Source: Antarcticimicrobium sp.
Lineage (GTDB): Bacteria; Pseudomonadota; Alphaproteobacteria; Rhodobacterales; Rhodobacteraceae
Direction of reading: 5' to 3'
Assembly (NCBI RefSeq): GCF_029212575.1
Contig: NZ_JARGPK010000088.1
Coordinates: 1-64,000, forward strand
DNA: 64,000 nt
Shown here: one piece after another, positions 33,935 through 43,168 of the stretch
Position numbering within the stretch: the first letter of the stretch is position 1
Layout of the letters: each line of letters begins with the position of its first letter
Notes under the pieces: model-generated
Database searches by the model: none
The model's input: the letters and a program-made list of their open reading frames with translations, nothing else
What the model was told of the DNA's origin: nothing
Position numbers and translations under genes: made by a program

Positions 33935-35077
33935 TCAGCGCGACTTGAGCCGTGCCGCCGCGCGGGTGTAGCCGCCGGCGGCGCCGTCGACGAAATGCAC
34001 GTGGTCGTCCTGCTGGACCGAAGGGACATAGCAGGTGACCAGCGCCTCGTCCTGTTCGTGCAGCCCGTAGCGGATCGCCCCCGCCCGTTCGGCGGCCTCC
34101 AGAACTGCGACGATCCGGTCGCGGGTGCTCCTGTCGCAATCCAGCGTCATCTTCAGCCCGTCGTCGAACTTGCGGAAATCGGCATTGGCGCTGACCTGCG
34201 CGGCATAGGCGGACGGCTCGAACCCGCCCAGCCGCAGCCCGGTCCTGAAAAGCGCCCAGGCCAGCAGGGTCTGGACCAGAAGCGCCAGCTTGCGCCGCAG
34301 GTGCGAGGATCTGCCGTGCGACGCCTGCGCCTCCAGCGACAGGCCCGGCGGCGGCCAGCCGACGCCCGGCCCGGCCACGGGGATCGGATGCCCAGCGCGG
34401 CTGAGATGGCCCGCGATCTCGACCACCTGACGCGCCACCCGCGCGAAAGCCAAGGGATCGGCCCTCGGTTCCGGCTGCACCACCAGCGACAGGATCAGAC
34501 CATTGCGCGCGCGCAGGTTCGACCAGCGGCAGGACAGGCCGGCAAGGTCGGGCTGCGTGCCTTCGGGCGCGGGCGGCACAGCATAACCGCCGGCCTTCAT
34601 CCGCGCCTCGGCCCAGGCCATGCCGCCGCCGGAGAACATCGCGTAATCCACTCCCTGCGAGGCGGCGAAGCGCGCCACGCGCAGATCGTGCCCGGCGGCA
34701 CGGATATCGGAGACGGGCACGAGGGCGGCGCGCATCGACATACCAAGATCGGCCTCGGTCCAGCGCCGCACCGCCGCCAGTGCGTCGCGCGCAAGCGGCG
34801 CATCCTGCGGCGCTATGGCAAAGGAGGCGCCGTCGCCGCCGAACACGAAGGGGAGCCGGCGCCCCTCCAGAGCGTTCAGCATCGCCGAAATCACCGCCGC
34901 TCCAGCCATGTTCACCGCCTTGTAGCGCCCCTTGGCGATTTCGGCGGTCGAGCCGACGATGTCGGCGGTTCCGACCAGCCAGTCGCCCGGCACCGGCGCG
35001 AAACCGTCCTGATCCACCAGCGCGGCGAAATCCGACTGCGGCGGCAGCCGATCGTAAAACCCGTCATCGTTCCCCAC
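33935..35077 (-). CDS. DUF3095 protein (cyclase-related fold)
   Basis: A 380-residue protein of unknown role. The N-terminal half has FYDRLPPQSDFAALVD, VPGDWLVGTADIVGSTAEIAKGRYKAVNMAGAAVISAMLNAL and LPFVFGGDGASFAIAP, which recall the metal and phosphate loops of nucleotide cyclases. I chose the GTG at 35077 because GGGGGAT sits just upstream and family members start close to FYxxLP; an ATG at 35122 is the alternative. It is monocistronic between two convergent or divergent neighbours. Confidence 0.83.
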   Translation of the reverse strand: MGNDDGFYDRLPPQSDFAALVDQDGFAPVPGDWLVGTADIVGSTAEIAKGRYKAVNMAGAAVISAMLNALEGRRLPFVFGGDGASFAIAPQDAPLARDALAAVRRWTEADLGMSMRAALVPVSDIRAAGHDLRVARFAASQGVDYAMFSGGGMAWAEARMKAGGYAVPPAPEGTQPDLAGLSCRWSNLRARNGLILSLVVQPEPRADPLAFARVARQVVEIAGHLSRAGHPIPVAGPGVGWPPPGLSLEAQASHGRSSHLRRKLALLVQTLLAWALFRTGLRLGGFEPSAYAAQVSANADFRKFDDGLKMTLDCDRSTRDRIVAVLEAAERAGAIRYGLHEQDEALVTCYVPSVQQDDHVHFVDGAAGGYTRAAARLKSR

Positions 35078-35240
35078 GCCATCCCCCCAGTCATCGATGC
35101 CCGGTGTGAAACCCGAGCCCATTAGAAGTAGGCCGCGCCAGGGTGGCAATCCATTCCACATTTCAGTGCGACACGCACTTGTGCGCGGTTCCCGAACATG
35201 CGACGCAACCGACGGGTGCACTGTAGTGAGGGGACGTCGC

Positions 35241-36410
35241 GTGGCGGGATTGATCTGGCTTTGTCTGGCCTATGTTCTGAGCCAATTTTTCCGGGCGTTC
35301 CTGGCCGTGCTGAGCGAGGTTCTCGAACGCGATCTGGGCGCCGCGCCCGAGGCGCTGGCCACCGCCTCGGGGCTGTGGTTCCTGTCCTTCGCAGCGATGC
35401 AGATTCCGGTGGGCTGGTCGCTCGACCACCTGGGGCCGCGGCGCAGCGCGGCGGCCTTGCTGCTGCTGGGCGGTGGTGGCGGGGCGGCGGTTTTCGCGCT
35501 GGCCAGCAGCCCGGCGCATATCTCCATCGCCATGTTCCTGATCGGGATCGGCTGTTCGCCGGTTCTCATGGCCTCCTACTACATCTTCGCGCGGGAATAC
35601 CCGCCGGCGCGCTTTGCAACGCTGGCCGCGCTGATGCTGGGGGTCGGCTCGGCCGGCAATATCGTGGCCTCCTACCCGACCGCGCTGGCGGCCGAGCTGA
35701 TCGGCTGGCGTGGCACGCTGGCCGGGCTGGCGGCGCTTTCGGCGCTGGTGGCGGCGGGGATCTTTGTCTCGGTGCGCGACCCGGCGCGGGTGGAAAGCAC
35801 GGCGAAGGGCTCGGTCCTAGATCTTCTGAAACTGCCGGTGATGTGGCTGATCCTGCCGATGATGCTGGTCAATTACGCCCCGGCGGCCACTGTTCGGGGG
35901 CTGTGGATCGGCCCCTACCTGGCGGATGTGTTTCACCTCACCACGCCGCAGATCGGGCAGGCGACGCTGGCGATGGGGGCGGCGATGATCGCCGGAACGC
36001 TGTGCTATGGCCCGATGGACCGGCTGCTGGGCACCCGCAAATGGGTCGTGGCTGGCGGTGCGCTGGGATCGGTCGCCGCGCTGGTCTGGCTGATCGCGGC
36101 GATCGAGGTCAGCCCGCTGCTCTCGGTGGCATTGCTGGCCGCGGTGGGCTTTCTCGGTGGCTACTTCCCGGTAATCATCGCCCACGGGCGGGCGTTTTTT
36201 CCCGCCCATCTGGTCGGGCGCGGCGTGACCTTGATGAACCTCTTCGGCATCGGCGGGGTGGGGTTGATGCAATTCGTTACCGGGCGGCTTCACACCGGCC
36301 TTGCCGGTGGCGCCGCCTCGGCGCCCTATGCCGCGATTTTCGCATTCCTCGCGCTGGCGCTGCTGATCGGAACGGTTCTTTACCTGTTCAGCCGGGACAG
36401 CATCGACTGA
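35241..36410 (+). CDS. Major facilitator superfamily transporter
   Basis: A 389-residue carrier with about 12 helices. The loop after helix 2 shows GWSLDHLGPRRSAAALLLLGGG, the MFS motif A region, and helix 10-11 has GVTLMNLFGIGGVGLMQFVTG. The substrate is unknown. The start is uncertain: GTG at 35241 has GAGGGG about 9 bases upstream; GTG at 35226 is also in frame. It is divergent from the DUF3095 gene. Confidence 0.85.
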   Translation: MAGLIWLCLAYVLSQFFRAFLAVLSEVLERDLGAAPEALATASGLWFLSFAAMQIPVGWSLDHLGPRRSAAALLLLGGGGGAAVFALASSPAHISIAMFLIGIGCSPVLMASYYIFAREYPPARFATLAALMLGVGSAGNIVASYPTALAAELIGWRGTLAGLAALSALVAAGIFVSVRDPARVESTAKGSVLDLLKLPVMWLILPMMLVNYAPAATVRGLWIGPYLADVFHLTTPQIGQATLAMGAAMIAGTLCYGPMDRLLGTRKWVVAGGALGSVAALVWLIAAIEVSPLLSVALLAAVGFLGGYFPVIIAHGRAFFPAHLVGRGVTLMNLFGIGGVGLMQFVTGRLHTGLAGGAASAPYAAIFAFLALALLIGTVLYLFSRDSID

Positions 36411-36449
36411 CCCCTTTTTTCCTTGTGCCAAAGCCTATATGACACCGCA

Positions 36450-36467
36450 GCCGGTCACGTGACCGGC
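36450..36467. promoter_or_regulatory. Perfect 18-bp palindrome upstream of asd
   Basis: GCCGGTCACGTGACCGGC is a perfect dyad with a CACGTG centre. It lies 22 bases before the asd start and 40 after the MFS stop. No T-run follows, so an operator or mRNA hairpin covering the asd leader is more likely than a terminator. Confidence 0.5.
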
Positions 36468-36488
36468 CGTATCGCAAGAGAGGACATC

Positions 36489-37511
36489 ATGGGTTATCGC
36501 GTCGTCGTCGCGGGTGCCACGGGTAACGTGGGCCGCGAAATGCTGAACATCCTGGCCGAGCGCCAGTTCCCGGTTGATGAGATCGCCGCGCTGGCAAGCC
36601 GCCGGTCGCTGGGCACCGAGGTGAGTTTTGGCGACACCACCCTCAAGACCCAGGATCTGGACACCTTCGATTTCACCGGATGGGACATGGCGCTTTTTGC
36701 CATCGGCTCGGATGCCACCAAGAAATACGCGCCGATGGCCGCCAGGGCGGGCTGCGTGGTGATCGACAACAGCTCGCTCTACCGCTACGACCCGGAAGTT
36801 CCGTTGATCGTGCCCGAGGTGAACCCGCAGGCGGTGCACGGCTATGGCAAGAAAAACATCATCGCCAACCCCAACTGCTCGACCGCGCAGATGGTTGTGG
36901 CGCTGAAACCGCTGCATGACCGCGCCAGGATCAAGCGCGTCGTGGTGTCCACCTATCAATCGGTCTCCGGCGCCGGCAAGGAGGGGATGGACGAGCTTTG
37001 GGACCAGACCAAGGCTGTCTACAACCCGACATCGGATATCACGCAGAAGAAATTCACCAAGCAGATCGCCTTCAACGTGATTCCGCATATCGACGTCTTC
37101 ATGGAGGACGGCTCGACCAAGGAAGAATGGAAGATGGTCGCCGAGACCAAGAAGATCATCGACCCCAAGATCAAGGTCACCGCGACTTGCGTGCGCGTGC
37201 CGGTCTTTGTCGGCCATGCCGAGGCGATCAATATCGAGTTCGAGGATCACCTCGACGAGGACGAGGCGCGCGACATCCTGCGCGAAGCTCCCGGCATCAT
37301 GGTGATCGACAAGCGCGAGGACGGCGGCTATGTCACGCCGATCGAATGCGTCGGCGATTTCGCCACCTTCATCAGCCGCATCCGCCAGGACAGCACCATC
37401 GACAACGGTCTGAACCTGTGGTGCGTTTCCGACAACCTGCGCAAGGGCGCGGCGCTGAACGCGGTGCAGATCGCCGAGCTGCTGGGGCGCGAGGTTCTGA
37501 AAAAGGGCTGA
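36489..37511 (+). CDS. asd: Aspartate-semialdehyde dehydrogenase
   Basis: A 340-residue NADPH-dependent enzyme that makes aspartate semialdehyde for lysine, diaminopimelate, methionine and threonine synthesis. It has VVVAGATGNVGREMLNIL for NADP binding, IIANPNCSTAQMVVAL with the catalytic Cys, STYQSVSGAGKEGMDEL, and the substrate-binding RVPVFVGHAEAINIEF with the catalytic His. The ATG at 36489 follows AGAGAGG. A strong terminator follows. Confidence 0.97.
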   Translation: MGYRVVVAGATGNVGREMLNILAERQFPVDEIAALASRRSLGTEVSFGDTTLKTQDLDTFDFTGWDMALFAIGSDATKKYAPMAARAGCVVIDNSSLYRYDPEVPLIVPEVNPQAVHGYGKKNIIANPNCSTAQMVVALKPLHDRARIKRVVVSTYQSVSGAGKEGMDELWDQTKAVYNPTSDITQKKFTKQIAFNVIPHIDVFMEDGSTKEEWKMVAETKKIIDPKIKVTATCVRVPVFVGHAEAINIEFEDHLDEDEARDILREAPGIMVIDKREDGGYVTPIECVGDFATFISRIRQDSTIDNGLNLWCVSDNLRKGAALNAVQIAELLGREVLKKG

Positions 37512-37534
37512 ACCTGACCGGAATGAATGTCGGA

Positions 37535-37567
37535 CAAGGGCGCCTTTTCGGGCGCCCTTGTTCTTTT
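37535..37567 (+). terminator. Rho-independent terminator after asd
   Basis: CAAGGGCGCC and GGCGCCCTTG form a perfect 10-bp stem, followed by TTCTTTTC, 24 bases after the asd stop. Confidence 0.9.
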
Positions 37568-37613
37568 CGGCCGTCGCGCGCACCCTTGGAAAAGGATTCT
37601 CAAAGGTGTTTTC

Positions 37614-39239
37614 ATGCGTAGATTCATTTTTCTCGCAGCAATGCTGCCCACGGTCGGCCTGGCCGACCAGTTCGTTATGGAGGCCCCGGTCACCCATGTC
37701 ACGATGCATCCCACCGGCGCGACGGTGGAGCGCCGGGTTCCCTTTGCCATCCCGCAGGGCCGGCACCGGCTGATCCTGCGCGGCGCCGATCCGGGCGTGC
37801 CGCTGGATGAGTTGCGGTTCTCGGTCGAGGGGGCGGTGCTTGAGACCCTGTCGGCACGTAGCGAGAACCTGCCGCCGCGCGACACCGGGGAAAGTCCGGC
37901 GGTCGCGGCCGCCCGCGACGAGGTCACCCGTATCGACCGCGCGATCCGGGACCTGCAGGACAAGCGCGCCGAACATTTGCTGGGCGTCGCTGCGGCAGAG
38001 GCGAAGCTGGGTTTCCTCGCCGGGCTGGGCGAGCGTGACGGCATCGCCGGCCAGGACGTGATCAGCCTGCGCGAGATCTCCACCATGGTCGCCGAGGAAA
38101 CCTTGGCCGCAAAGGCCGCCGCCCTGCAGGCGCAACAGGCCGCCCGGGCGCTGAACGATCCGCTGAAGGACCTGACCGAGGAACTTGCCCGCGCGCAACA
38201 GGCGCTCGCCGCGTTGGTGCCGGATGTGGCGGACCCGGTCGAACTGACCCTGACCGTCACCGCCGGGGCGGCGAGCGAGGGGATGGTCACGGTCAGCTAC
38301 CTGACCCCCGATGCGATGTGGCAACCGGGTTACGAGGCTAGGCTGAGTCGCGGCGATACCCCGCGCCTGACGCTGGCCCGCGTGGCCTGGGTGGCGCAGG
38401 ACAGCGGCGAAACCTGGCGCGACGTGGCGCTGCAACTGTCCACGGTAGACCCCGCCGCACGCTCCACCCCCTCGGAGGTGGTTTCGCAAAGGCTTCGGAT
38501 CGTCGAGCGCCCCGAGCCCAAGGCGTTGCAGCGCGCCGATTTCGCCGGTGCCGCACAGGCGCCAAGGGTCGAGGCCCCGGTCGTTTTCGAGGAGGCCGCG
38601 TCGATCGGCGCGGCGCTGGACGGGATCAGCGTGACCTATGACTATGCCCCGCCGGTCACCCTGGCGCCGGGCACCGACGCGGTGCGCATCCCGCTGGGTG
38701 AGATCGCGCTGGAGCCGCAGATCTTTGCCCGTGCCGCGCCGCGTTTCGACGAAACCGCCTTTGTCACCGCCCGTTTCGTCAACGACATGGGCGAGATCCT
38801 GCTGCCGTCGGAGCGGATGCACCTTTATCTCGACGGGCAGTTCACCGGCCTCGGGCGGATGCCCCTGATCGCCGCCGGAGAGGAAACCGAGCTGTCCTTC
38901 GGCCCGATCGAGGGGCTGCGGCTTAAATCCATCCTGCGCGACCGCAACGAGGGCGACCGCGGCGTGCTGAGCAAATCCAGCGAACGGACCGAGACGCGGG
39001 AGTTCGAGATCATGAACCTGACCGGCACCGACTGGCAGGTCAGGCTGCGCGACCGGGTGCCCTATTCCGAGCAGGAGGATCTGAGCATCGACTGGAGCGC
39101 GACGCCGAAGCCCGGGATCACCGATGCGGACGGCATGCGCGGCGTGCTGGAGTGGCGTTTCCCGCTGCCCGCCGGAGCGGAGCAGACCCTGCGGCTGGAA
39201 ACCCGGCTGAACTGGCCGGAAGGATACATCCTGCGCTGA
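37614..39239 (+). CDS. MuiA-like exported protein (DUF4140/DUF4139)
   Basis: A 541-residue exported protein. The signal peptide MRRFIFLAAMLPTVGLA precedes DQFVMEAPVTHVTMHPTGATVERRVPF (DUF4140). A coiled-coil stretch of about residues 95-200 follows (ARDEVTRIDRAIRDLQDK), then the DUF4139 barrel with SYLTPDAMWQPGYEARL and a C-terminal LEWRFPLPAGAEQTLRL. The family is called mucoidy inhibitor A-like; its biochemical role is not known. It lies alone after the asd terminator. Confidence 0.85.
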   Translation: MRRFIFLAAMLPTVGLADQFVMEAPVTHVTMHPTGATVERRVPFAIPQGRHRLILRGADPGVPLDELRFSVEGAVLETLSARSENLPPRDTGESPAVAAARDEVTRIDRAIRDLQDKRAEHLLGVAAAEAKLGFLAGLGERDGIAGQDVISLREISTMVAEETLAAKAAALQAQQAARALNDPLKDLTEELARAQQALAALVPDVADPVELTLTVTAGAASEGMVTVSYLTPDAMWQPGYEARLSRGDTPRLTLARVAWVAQDSGETWRDVALQLSTVDPAARSTPSEVVSQRLRIVERPEPKALQRADFAGAAQAPRVEAPVVFEEAASIGAALDGISVTYDYAPPVTLAPGTDAVRIPLGEIALEPQIFARAAPRFDETAFVTARFVNDMGEILLPSERMHLYLDGQFTGLGRMPLIAAGEETELSFGPIEGLRLKSILRDRNEGDRGVLSKSSERTETREFEIMNLTGTDWQVRLRDRVPYSEQEDLSIDWSATPKPGITDADGMRGVLEWRFPLPAGAEQTLRLETRLNWPEGYILR

Positions 39240-39255
39240 GCCGCGCACACCGGTT

Positions 39256-39906
39256 TCAGATCTGCACGAATTCCCCCGATTTGGGGTCATAATACTCCAG
39301 CCCGCCCTCGCCGATATCGGTCCAGAGCCCATGTAGGCTGAGCGATCCGTCCTCGACCGCCTCAGAGACGAACGGGAAGGTCATCAGGTTGGAGAGCGAG
39401 GTCAGAACCGACTGCCGTTCCAGCGCGCGGGCCTGTTCGCCCTCATCTTCGATATCGGCCACAAGGTCGAATTTCGGCCGCAGTATATCCATCCAGCGGC
39501 CGACGAAGCTCTCCTTTTCCTCCAACTCCGGTGCGTGGCCCTTGCACATGTCGATGCAGCCCTGAACGCCGCCGCACTCGGAATGGCCCAGCACCATCAG
39601 GTGCGACACCTTCAGCACGGTCACCGCATACTCGATGGTCGCCGAGGTGCCGTGGTGATCACCGTCCGGTTCGTAGGGTGGAACAAGGTTCGCGATGTTG
39701 CGGTGAATGAAGAACTCGCCCTGGTCGGCGCCAAAGATCGAGGTCACGTGCACCCGGCTGTCGCAGCACGAGATCACCATCGCGCGGGGCCGCTGCCCCT
39801 CGGTCGCCAACCGGCGGTACCAGCTCCGGTTTTCCGCATAGGCGGTCGCCTTCCATCCCTGATAGCGTTGGATCAGATAACTCGGCAATGGTTTGGCGAA
39901 CTGCAT
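39256..39906 (-). CDS. Beta-class carbonic anhydrase
   Basis: A 216-residue enzyme that interconverts CO2 and bicarbonate. The zinc ligands are Cys48 (SCCDSRV, with the Asp49-Arg51 dyad), His108 and Cys111 (LGHSECGGV). HRNIANLVPPYEPDGDHHGTSATIEYAV follows the usual pattern. No signal peptide is seen, so it is cytoplasmic. It converges on the MuiA-like gene. The start at 39906 gives the standard length. Confidence 0.95.
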   Translation of the reverse strand: MQFAKPLPSYLIQRYQGWKATAYAENRSWYRRLATEGQRPRAMVISCCDSRVHVTSIFGADQGEFFIHRNIANLVPPYEPDGDHHGTSATIEYAVTVLKVSHLMVLGHSECGGVQGCIDMCKGHAPELEEKESFVGRWMDILRPKFDLVADIEDEGEQARALERQSVLTSLSNLMTFPFVSEAVEDGSLSLHGLWTDIGEGGLEYYDPKSGEFVQI

Positions 39907-40059
39907 TCAAAATACCTCGCTTGATGACATCGGATCACCAGATAGTCTGAATTCCGCACAAATTCGAGAGATTCGGCGCGTTCTTCGAAACCTTTTGCAA
40001 ACCTGTCGCCACGAGGATCGGCCCCGTGGGACAGGATGGCGAAGGCATTGGAGGGCAGG

Positions 40060-40440
40060 ATGGGAGTGGTTTTCTCCCTGACACGCGGCGAGAAAGTTCA
40101 GCTTGATCAGGCGCGGCTGAGCCTTCTCTACCACAAGCTGGGCGAAGAGGGCGCCGACAGGGCGATCGGACGGGCAAGCCGGGAACTTGCGGCGCGAACG
40201 GCCCGGTGCCGCCGGTTGTGGGAGGCGGGCGACAGGGCCGGGCTGCGCAAATGCGCGCGCTCGATGATCCTGATCGCCGAGCAGGCCGGAATGAGCCAAT
40301 TCGCCCGGGTGGCCGCCCACGTGTCCGCCACGGCGGCAGGGCATGACGCCGTGGCGCTCGCGGCGACGCTGTCGCGCTTGCTCCGGGTCGGCGAGAGTTC
40401 GCTTCGCGCCGTTCGCCGGGTTCACGGGGTGATGGTCTGA
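40060..40440 (+). CDS. Hypothetical helical protein
   Basis: A 126-residue predicted all-helical basic protein, MGVVFSLTRGEKVQLDQARLS onward, with repeated short helices such as LAARTARCRRLWEAGDRAGLRKCARSMI. I chose the ATG at 40060 because GGAGGG lies 4-9 bases before it; the frame is open from 40036. I recognise no domain. It is divergent from the carbonic anhydrase gene with a 153-bp spacer that holds no other gene. Confidence 0.7.
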   Translation: MGVVFSLTRGEKVQLDQARLSLLYHKLGEEGADRAIGRASRELAARTARCRRLWEAGDRAGLRKCARSMILIAEQAGMSQFARVAAHVSATAAGHDAVALAATLSRLLRVGESSLRAVRRVHGVMV

Positions 40441-40506
40441 CAGGGCTTGCAGCCGCCTGCGGGGCGGATAGTCTGCCCGGACCCGGACCAGAATGCGAGA
40501 CTCGCA

Positions 40507-41889
40507 ATGCCCCCCACCTTTGCCGCCCCCGATAGCCTTGCCGTTCCCCTGCACGTGATCGACCAGGCCGGTATGGACGACTGGTTGAAACAGCAGGACG
40601 ACAGCGTTCGGCGCTGGGTCGAGGCCAACGGGTTTACCGGCGCGCGGGCGCAGGCGCTGGTGGTGCCGGGCAGCGATGGCGCGCCGGTCATGGCGCTGGC
40701 GGGCTACGGCGACGCCACCCAGCAGGCGCGGCGGCGCTTTCTGCTGGCGGCTGCGGCGCAGGCGCTTCCTTCGGGAACCTATCGCATCGCCTCGGGTCTT
40801 TCCGGTCAGGCGCTGGAAACCGAGGCCTTCGGCTGGCTGATCGACGGCTATGGCTTCGACCGCTACCGGGCGCAGAGCGGCACGGCGCGCGGGCTGGTCG
40901 CCCCCGAGGGGGTCGATGCGGCCCGGATCGAGGCGATGGCCGCCTCCGAATGGCTGATCCGCGACCTGATCAACACCCCCGCCTCGGACATGGGACCGGC
41001 GGATCTGGAGGCCGCCGCTCGGGATCTGGCGGAAAGCTTTGGCGCCGGCATCGACACCATCGAGGGCGACGACCTGCTGGCCCGGAATTTCCCGATGATC
41101 CACACGGTCGGCCGAGCCTCGGACCGCGCGCCCCGCCTGATCGACATGCGCTGGGGCAAGGCGGGGCCAAAGCTGACGCTGGTGGGCAAGGGGGTCTGTT
41201 TCGATACCGGCGGGCTGGACATCAAGCCGCCGCGCAGCATGGCGCTGATGAAAAAGGACATGGGCGGCGCGGCCACGGTGCTGGGGCTGGCCCGGATGAT
41301 CATGGCGCTGGATCTGCCGGTTCAGCTCCGGGTGCTGATCCCGGCGGTGGAGAACGCGGTGTCGGGCAATGCGTTCCGGCCCGGCGATATCCTGACCTCG
41401 CGCAAGGGGTTGACGGTCGAGATCAACAACACTGACGCCGAGGGGCGGCTGGTGCTGGCCGACGCGCTGGCGCTGGCGGGCGAGGACAACCCCGATCTGA
41501 TCGTGTCGATGGCAACGCTGACCGGCGCGGCGCGGGTGGCTGTGGGCGGCGATATCGCGCCCTATTTCACCGATGACGAGGGTGTGGCCAAGGCGCTGGC
41601 CACAGCGGGGGCCAAGGTGGCCGACCCGGTCTGGCGGCTGCCCTTCCATCCCCCGTATGAGCTGGATATCGAACCCGGGATCGCCGATCTGGACAATGCG
41701 CCGGGCGGCGGCATGGCCGGGGCGATTACCGCCGCGCTGTTCCTGCGCCGGTTTGTGGAGGCGTCGCGCTATGTGCATTTCGACATCTACGCCTGGAGCG
41801 CTGCGGCGGCACCGGGCCGGACCAAGGGTGGCTTCGGACAGGGCGCGCGGGCGTTGCTCGATGCGCTGCCGGCGTTGCTGAAGCTTTGA
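40507..41889 (+). CDS. Leucyl aminopeptidase-family (M17) peptidase
   Basis: A 460-residue M17 metallopeptidase that removes N-terminal residues from peptides in the cytoplasm. The N-terminal domain is poorly conserved. The catalytic domain has LVGKGVCFDTGGLDIKPPRSMALMKKDMGGAA (metal and catalytic Lys/Asp residues) and the signature INNTDAEGRLVLADAL. Residues for two zinc ions are present. Its stop codon overlaps the TTG start of the NlpC/P60 gene. Confidence 0.93.
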   Translation: MPPTFAAPDSLAVPLHVIDQAGMDDWLKQQDDSVRRWVEANGFTGARAQALVVPGSDGAPVMALAGYGDATQQARRRFLLAAAAQALPSGTYRIASGLSGQALETEAFGWLIDGYGFDRYRAQSGTARGLVAPEGVDAARIEAMAASEWLIRDLINTPASDMGPADLEAAARDLAESFGAGIDTIEGDDLLARNFPMIHTVGRASDRAPRLIDMRWGKAGPKLTLVGKGVCFDTGGLDIKPPRSMALMKKDMGGAATVLGLARMIMALDLPVQLRVLIPAVENAVSGNAFRPGDILTSRKGLTVEINNTDAEGRLVLADALALAGEDNPDLIVSMATLTGAARVAVGGDIAPYFTDDEGVAKALATAGAKVADPVWRLPFHPPYELDIEPGIADLDNAPGGGMAGAITAALFLRRFVEASRYVHFDIYAWSAAAAPGRTKGGFGQGARALLDALPALLKL

Positions 41890-42743
41890 GCGACCGCCGC
41901 CGCCTGCGCTTCAACGGGCGCGTTGCCCATGACAGCCTGCGCGGGCAGGTGAAGGCCGCGCGATTCTCTCCCGGCGATCCCTGCATCACCGCCGCCCCGC
42001 GCGCCACGCTCTTTGCCAGCGCCGAGGGCGGCGCGCGCGACCGCGAACTGGTGCTGGGCGAGGGGTTTACCGTTCTCGACTGGCGCGGGCCGATGGCCTT
42101 CGGCTTTGCCGCGCGCGACGGTCATGTCGGCTGGGTCGAGGCCGCGGCGCTCTGGCCCGACGCGCCGGTCCCGACCCACCGGGTGCGCGCCCGCCACAGC
42201 TATGCCAAGGCCGAACCGGAGTTGAAGACGCGCGACGAGGTGCTCTGGCTGTCCCATGGCGCGCGGGTCACCGTGACCGCAACGCGTGGCACCTGGGCCA
42301 GCATCGCTACCCTGGGCGAAGACGGTCCCCGGCCGCTCTGGCTCCCCTTGGCGCATCTGGCGCCGGTCGAAAGCACCGAGGCCGGCCCGGTAGAGGTTGC
42401 CGCGCTCTTTCTCGGCACGCCCTACCTCTGGGGCGGCAATTCCTCGTTCGGGATCGATTGTTCCGGGCTGATACAGGCGGCCTGTCTCGCCAGCGGCATG
42501 GCCTGCCCCGGTGACAGCGACCAGCAGGAGGCCGAGCTGGGCCAGGCCCTGCCCGAGGGCACGCCGCCGCAGCGGGGCGATCTGCTGTTCTGGGCCGGGC
42601 ATGTGGCGCTGGTGGTGGATGACGAGACGCTGATCCATGCCAATGCGCATCACATGGCGGTGGTTTATGAAGTCATCACGGCGGCCATCGCGCGGATCGC
42701 GGCGCAGGGCGACGGGCCGGTGACGGCGCACAAGCGGCTGTGA
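41886..42743 (+). CDS. NlpC/P60-family cell-wall peptidase
   Basis: A 285-residue protein with two SH3-like regions (about residues 25-130) and a C-terminal NlpC/P60 domain. The catalytic Cys is in SFGIDCSGLIQAACLASGMACPGDSDQQ, and the His is in LLFWAGHVALVVDD. The family cleaves D-Glu-diaminopimelate bonds of murein peptides. It starts with TTG at 41886, overlapping the upstream stop (TTGA), so it is translationally coupled to the aminopeptidase. No clear signal peptide is visible; it may act on recycled peptides. Confidence 0.9.
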   Translation: MSDRRRLRFNGRVAHDSLRGQVKAARFSPGDPCITAAPRATLFASAEGGARDRELVLGEGFTVLDWRGPMAFGFAARDGHVGWVEAAALWPDAPVPTHRVRARHSYAKAEPELKTRDEVLWLSHGARVTVTATRGTWASIATLGEDGPRPLWLPLAHLAPVESTEAGPVEVAALFLGTPYLWGGNSSFGIDCSGLIQAACLASGMACPGDSDQQEAELGQALPEGTPPQRGDLLFWAGHVALVVDDETLIHANAHHMAVVYEVITAAIARIAAQGDGPVTAHKRL

Positions 42744-42762
42744 CGCCGGCCTGTTCCGCGGC

Positions 42763-43107
42763 CTATTCCACCACGCGGATCAGCTTGCGCTCCAGCACCC
42801 GCAGCACGGTTTTCAGGTCATGACCACGCTTGAGGATCTGGCCGTCCATGCCGACAACCGCGTATTGCCCCTGCTTGCCGCGCAGCCTTGGGCGCTTCTC
42901 GATCCGGTAGAGCGGGTGTTCGGCGGTGCGGCGAAAGACCGAGAACACCGCCATGTCGCGCAGGCAGGAAATGCCATAGTCGCGCCATTCACCGGCGGCG
43001 ACCATGCGGCCATAGACAGACAGAATGACGGAGAGTTCCCGGCGGTCGAAGGCGACCTGGGCCGGGGCGGAGCCGTGGGGATACCCGCTGGGCGTCTGCA
43101 TGTTCAT
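42763..43107 (-). CDS. DUF2794 protein
   Basis: A 114-residue basic protein typical of alphaproteobacteria, with VAFDRRELSVILSVYGRMVAAGEWRDYGI, LYRIEKRPRLRGKQGQYAVV and a final LERKLIRVVE. The function is unknown. It lies 61 bases downstream of imuB on the same strand and could be read from the same transcript, where dnaE2 would usually stand. Confidence 0.85.
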   Translation of the reverse strand: MNMQTPSGYPHGSAPAQVAFDRRELSVILSVYGRMVAAGEWRDYGISCLRDMAVFSVFRRTAEHPLYRIEKRPRLRGKQGQYAVVGMDGQILKRGHDLKTVLRVLERKLIRVVE

Positions 43108-43168
43108 GGAGACACGTTACGCGGTCTTTGCGCCAAATCAAGCCTGTCGGCACCGCTGCGGCGAAAGC

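Noticed and set aside
36435-39332. A 965-codon open frame on the minus strand opposite asd and the MuiA-like gene
   Set aside because: It is antisense to two recognised genes, has low-complexity His/Arg/Gly-rich translation, and crosses the asd terminator. It is a by-product of GC-rich codon bias.
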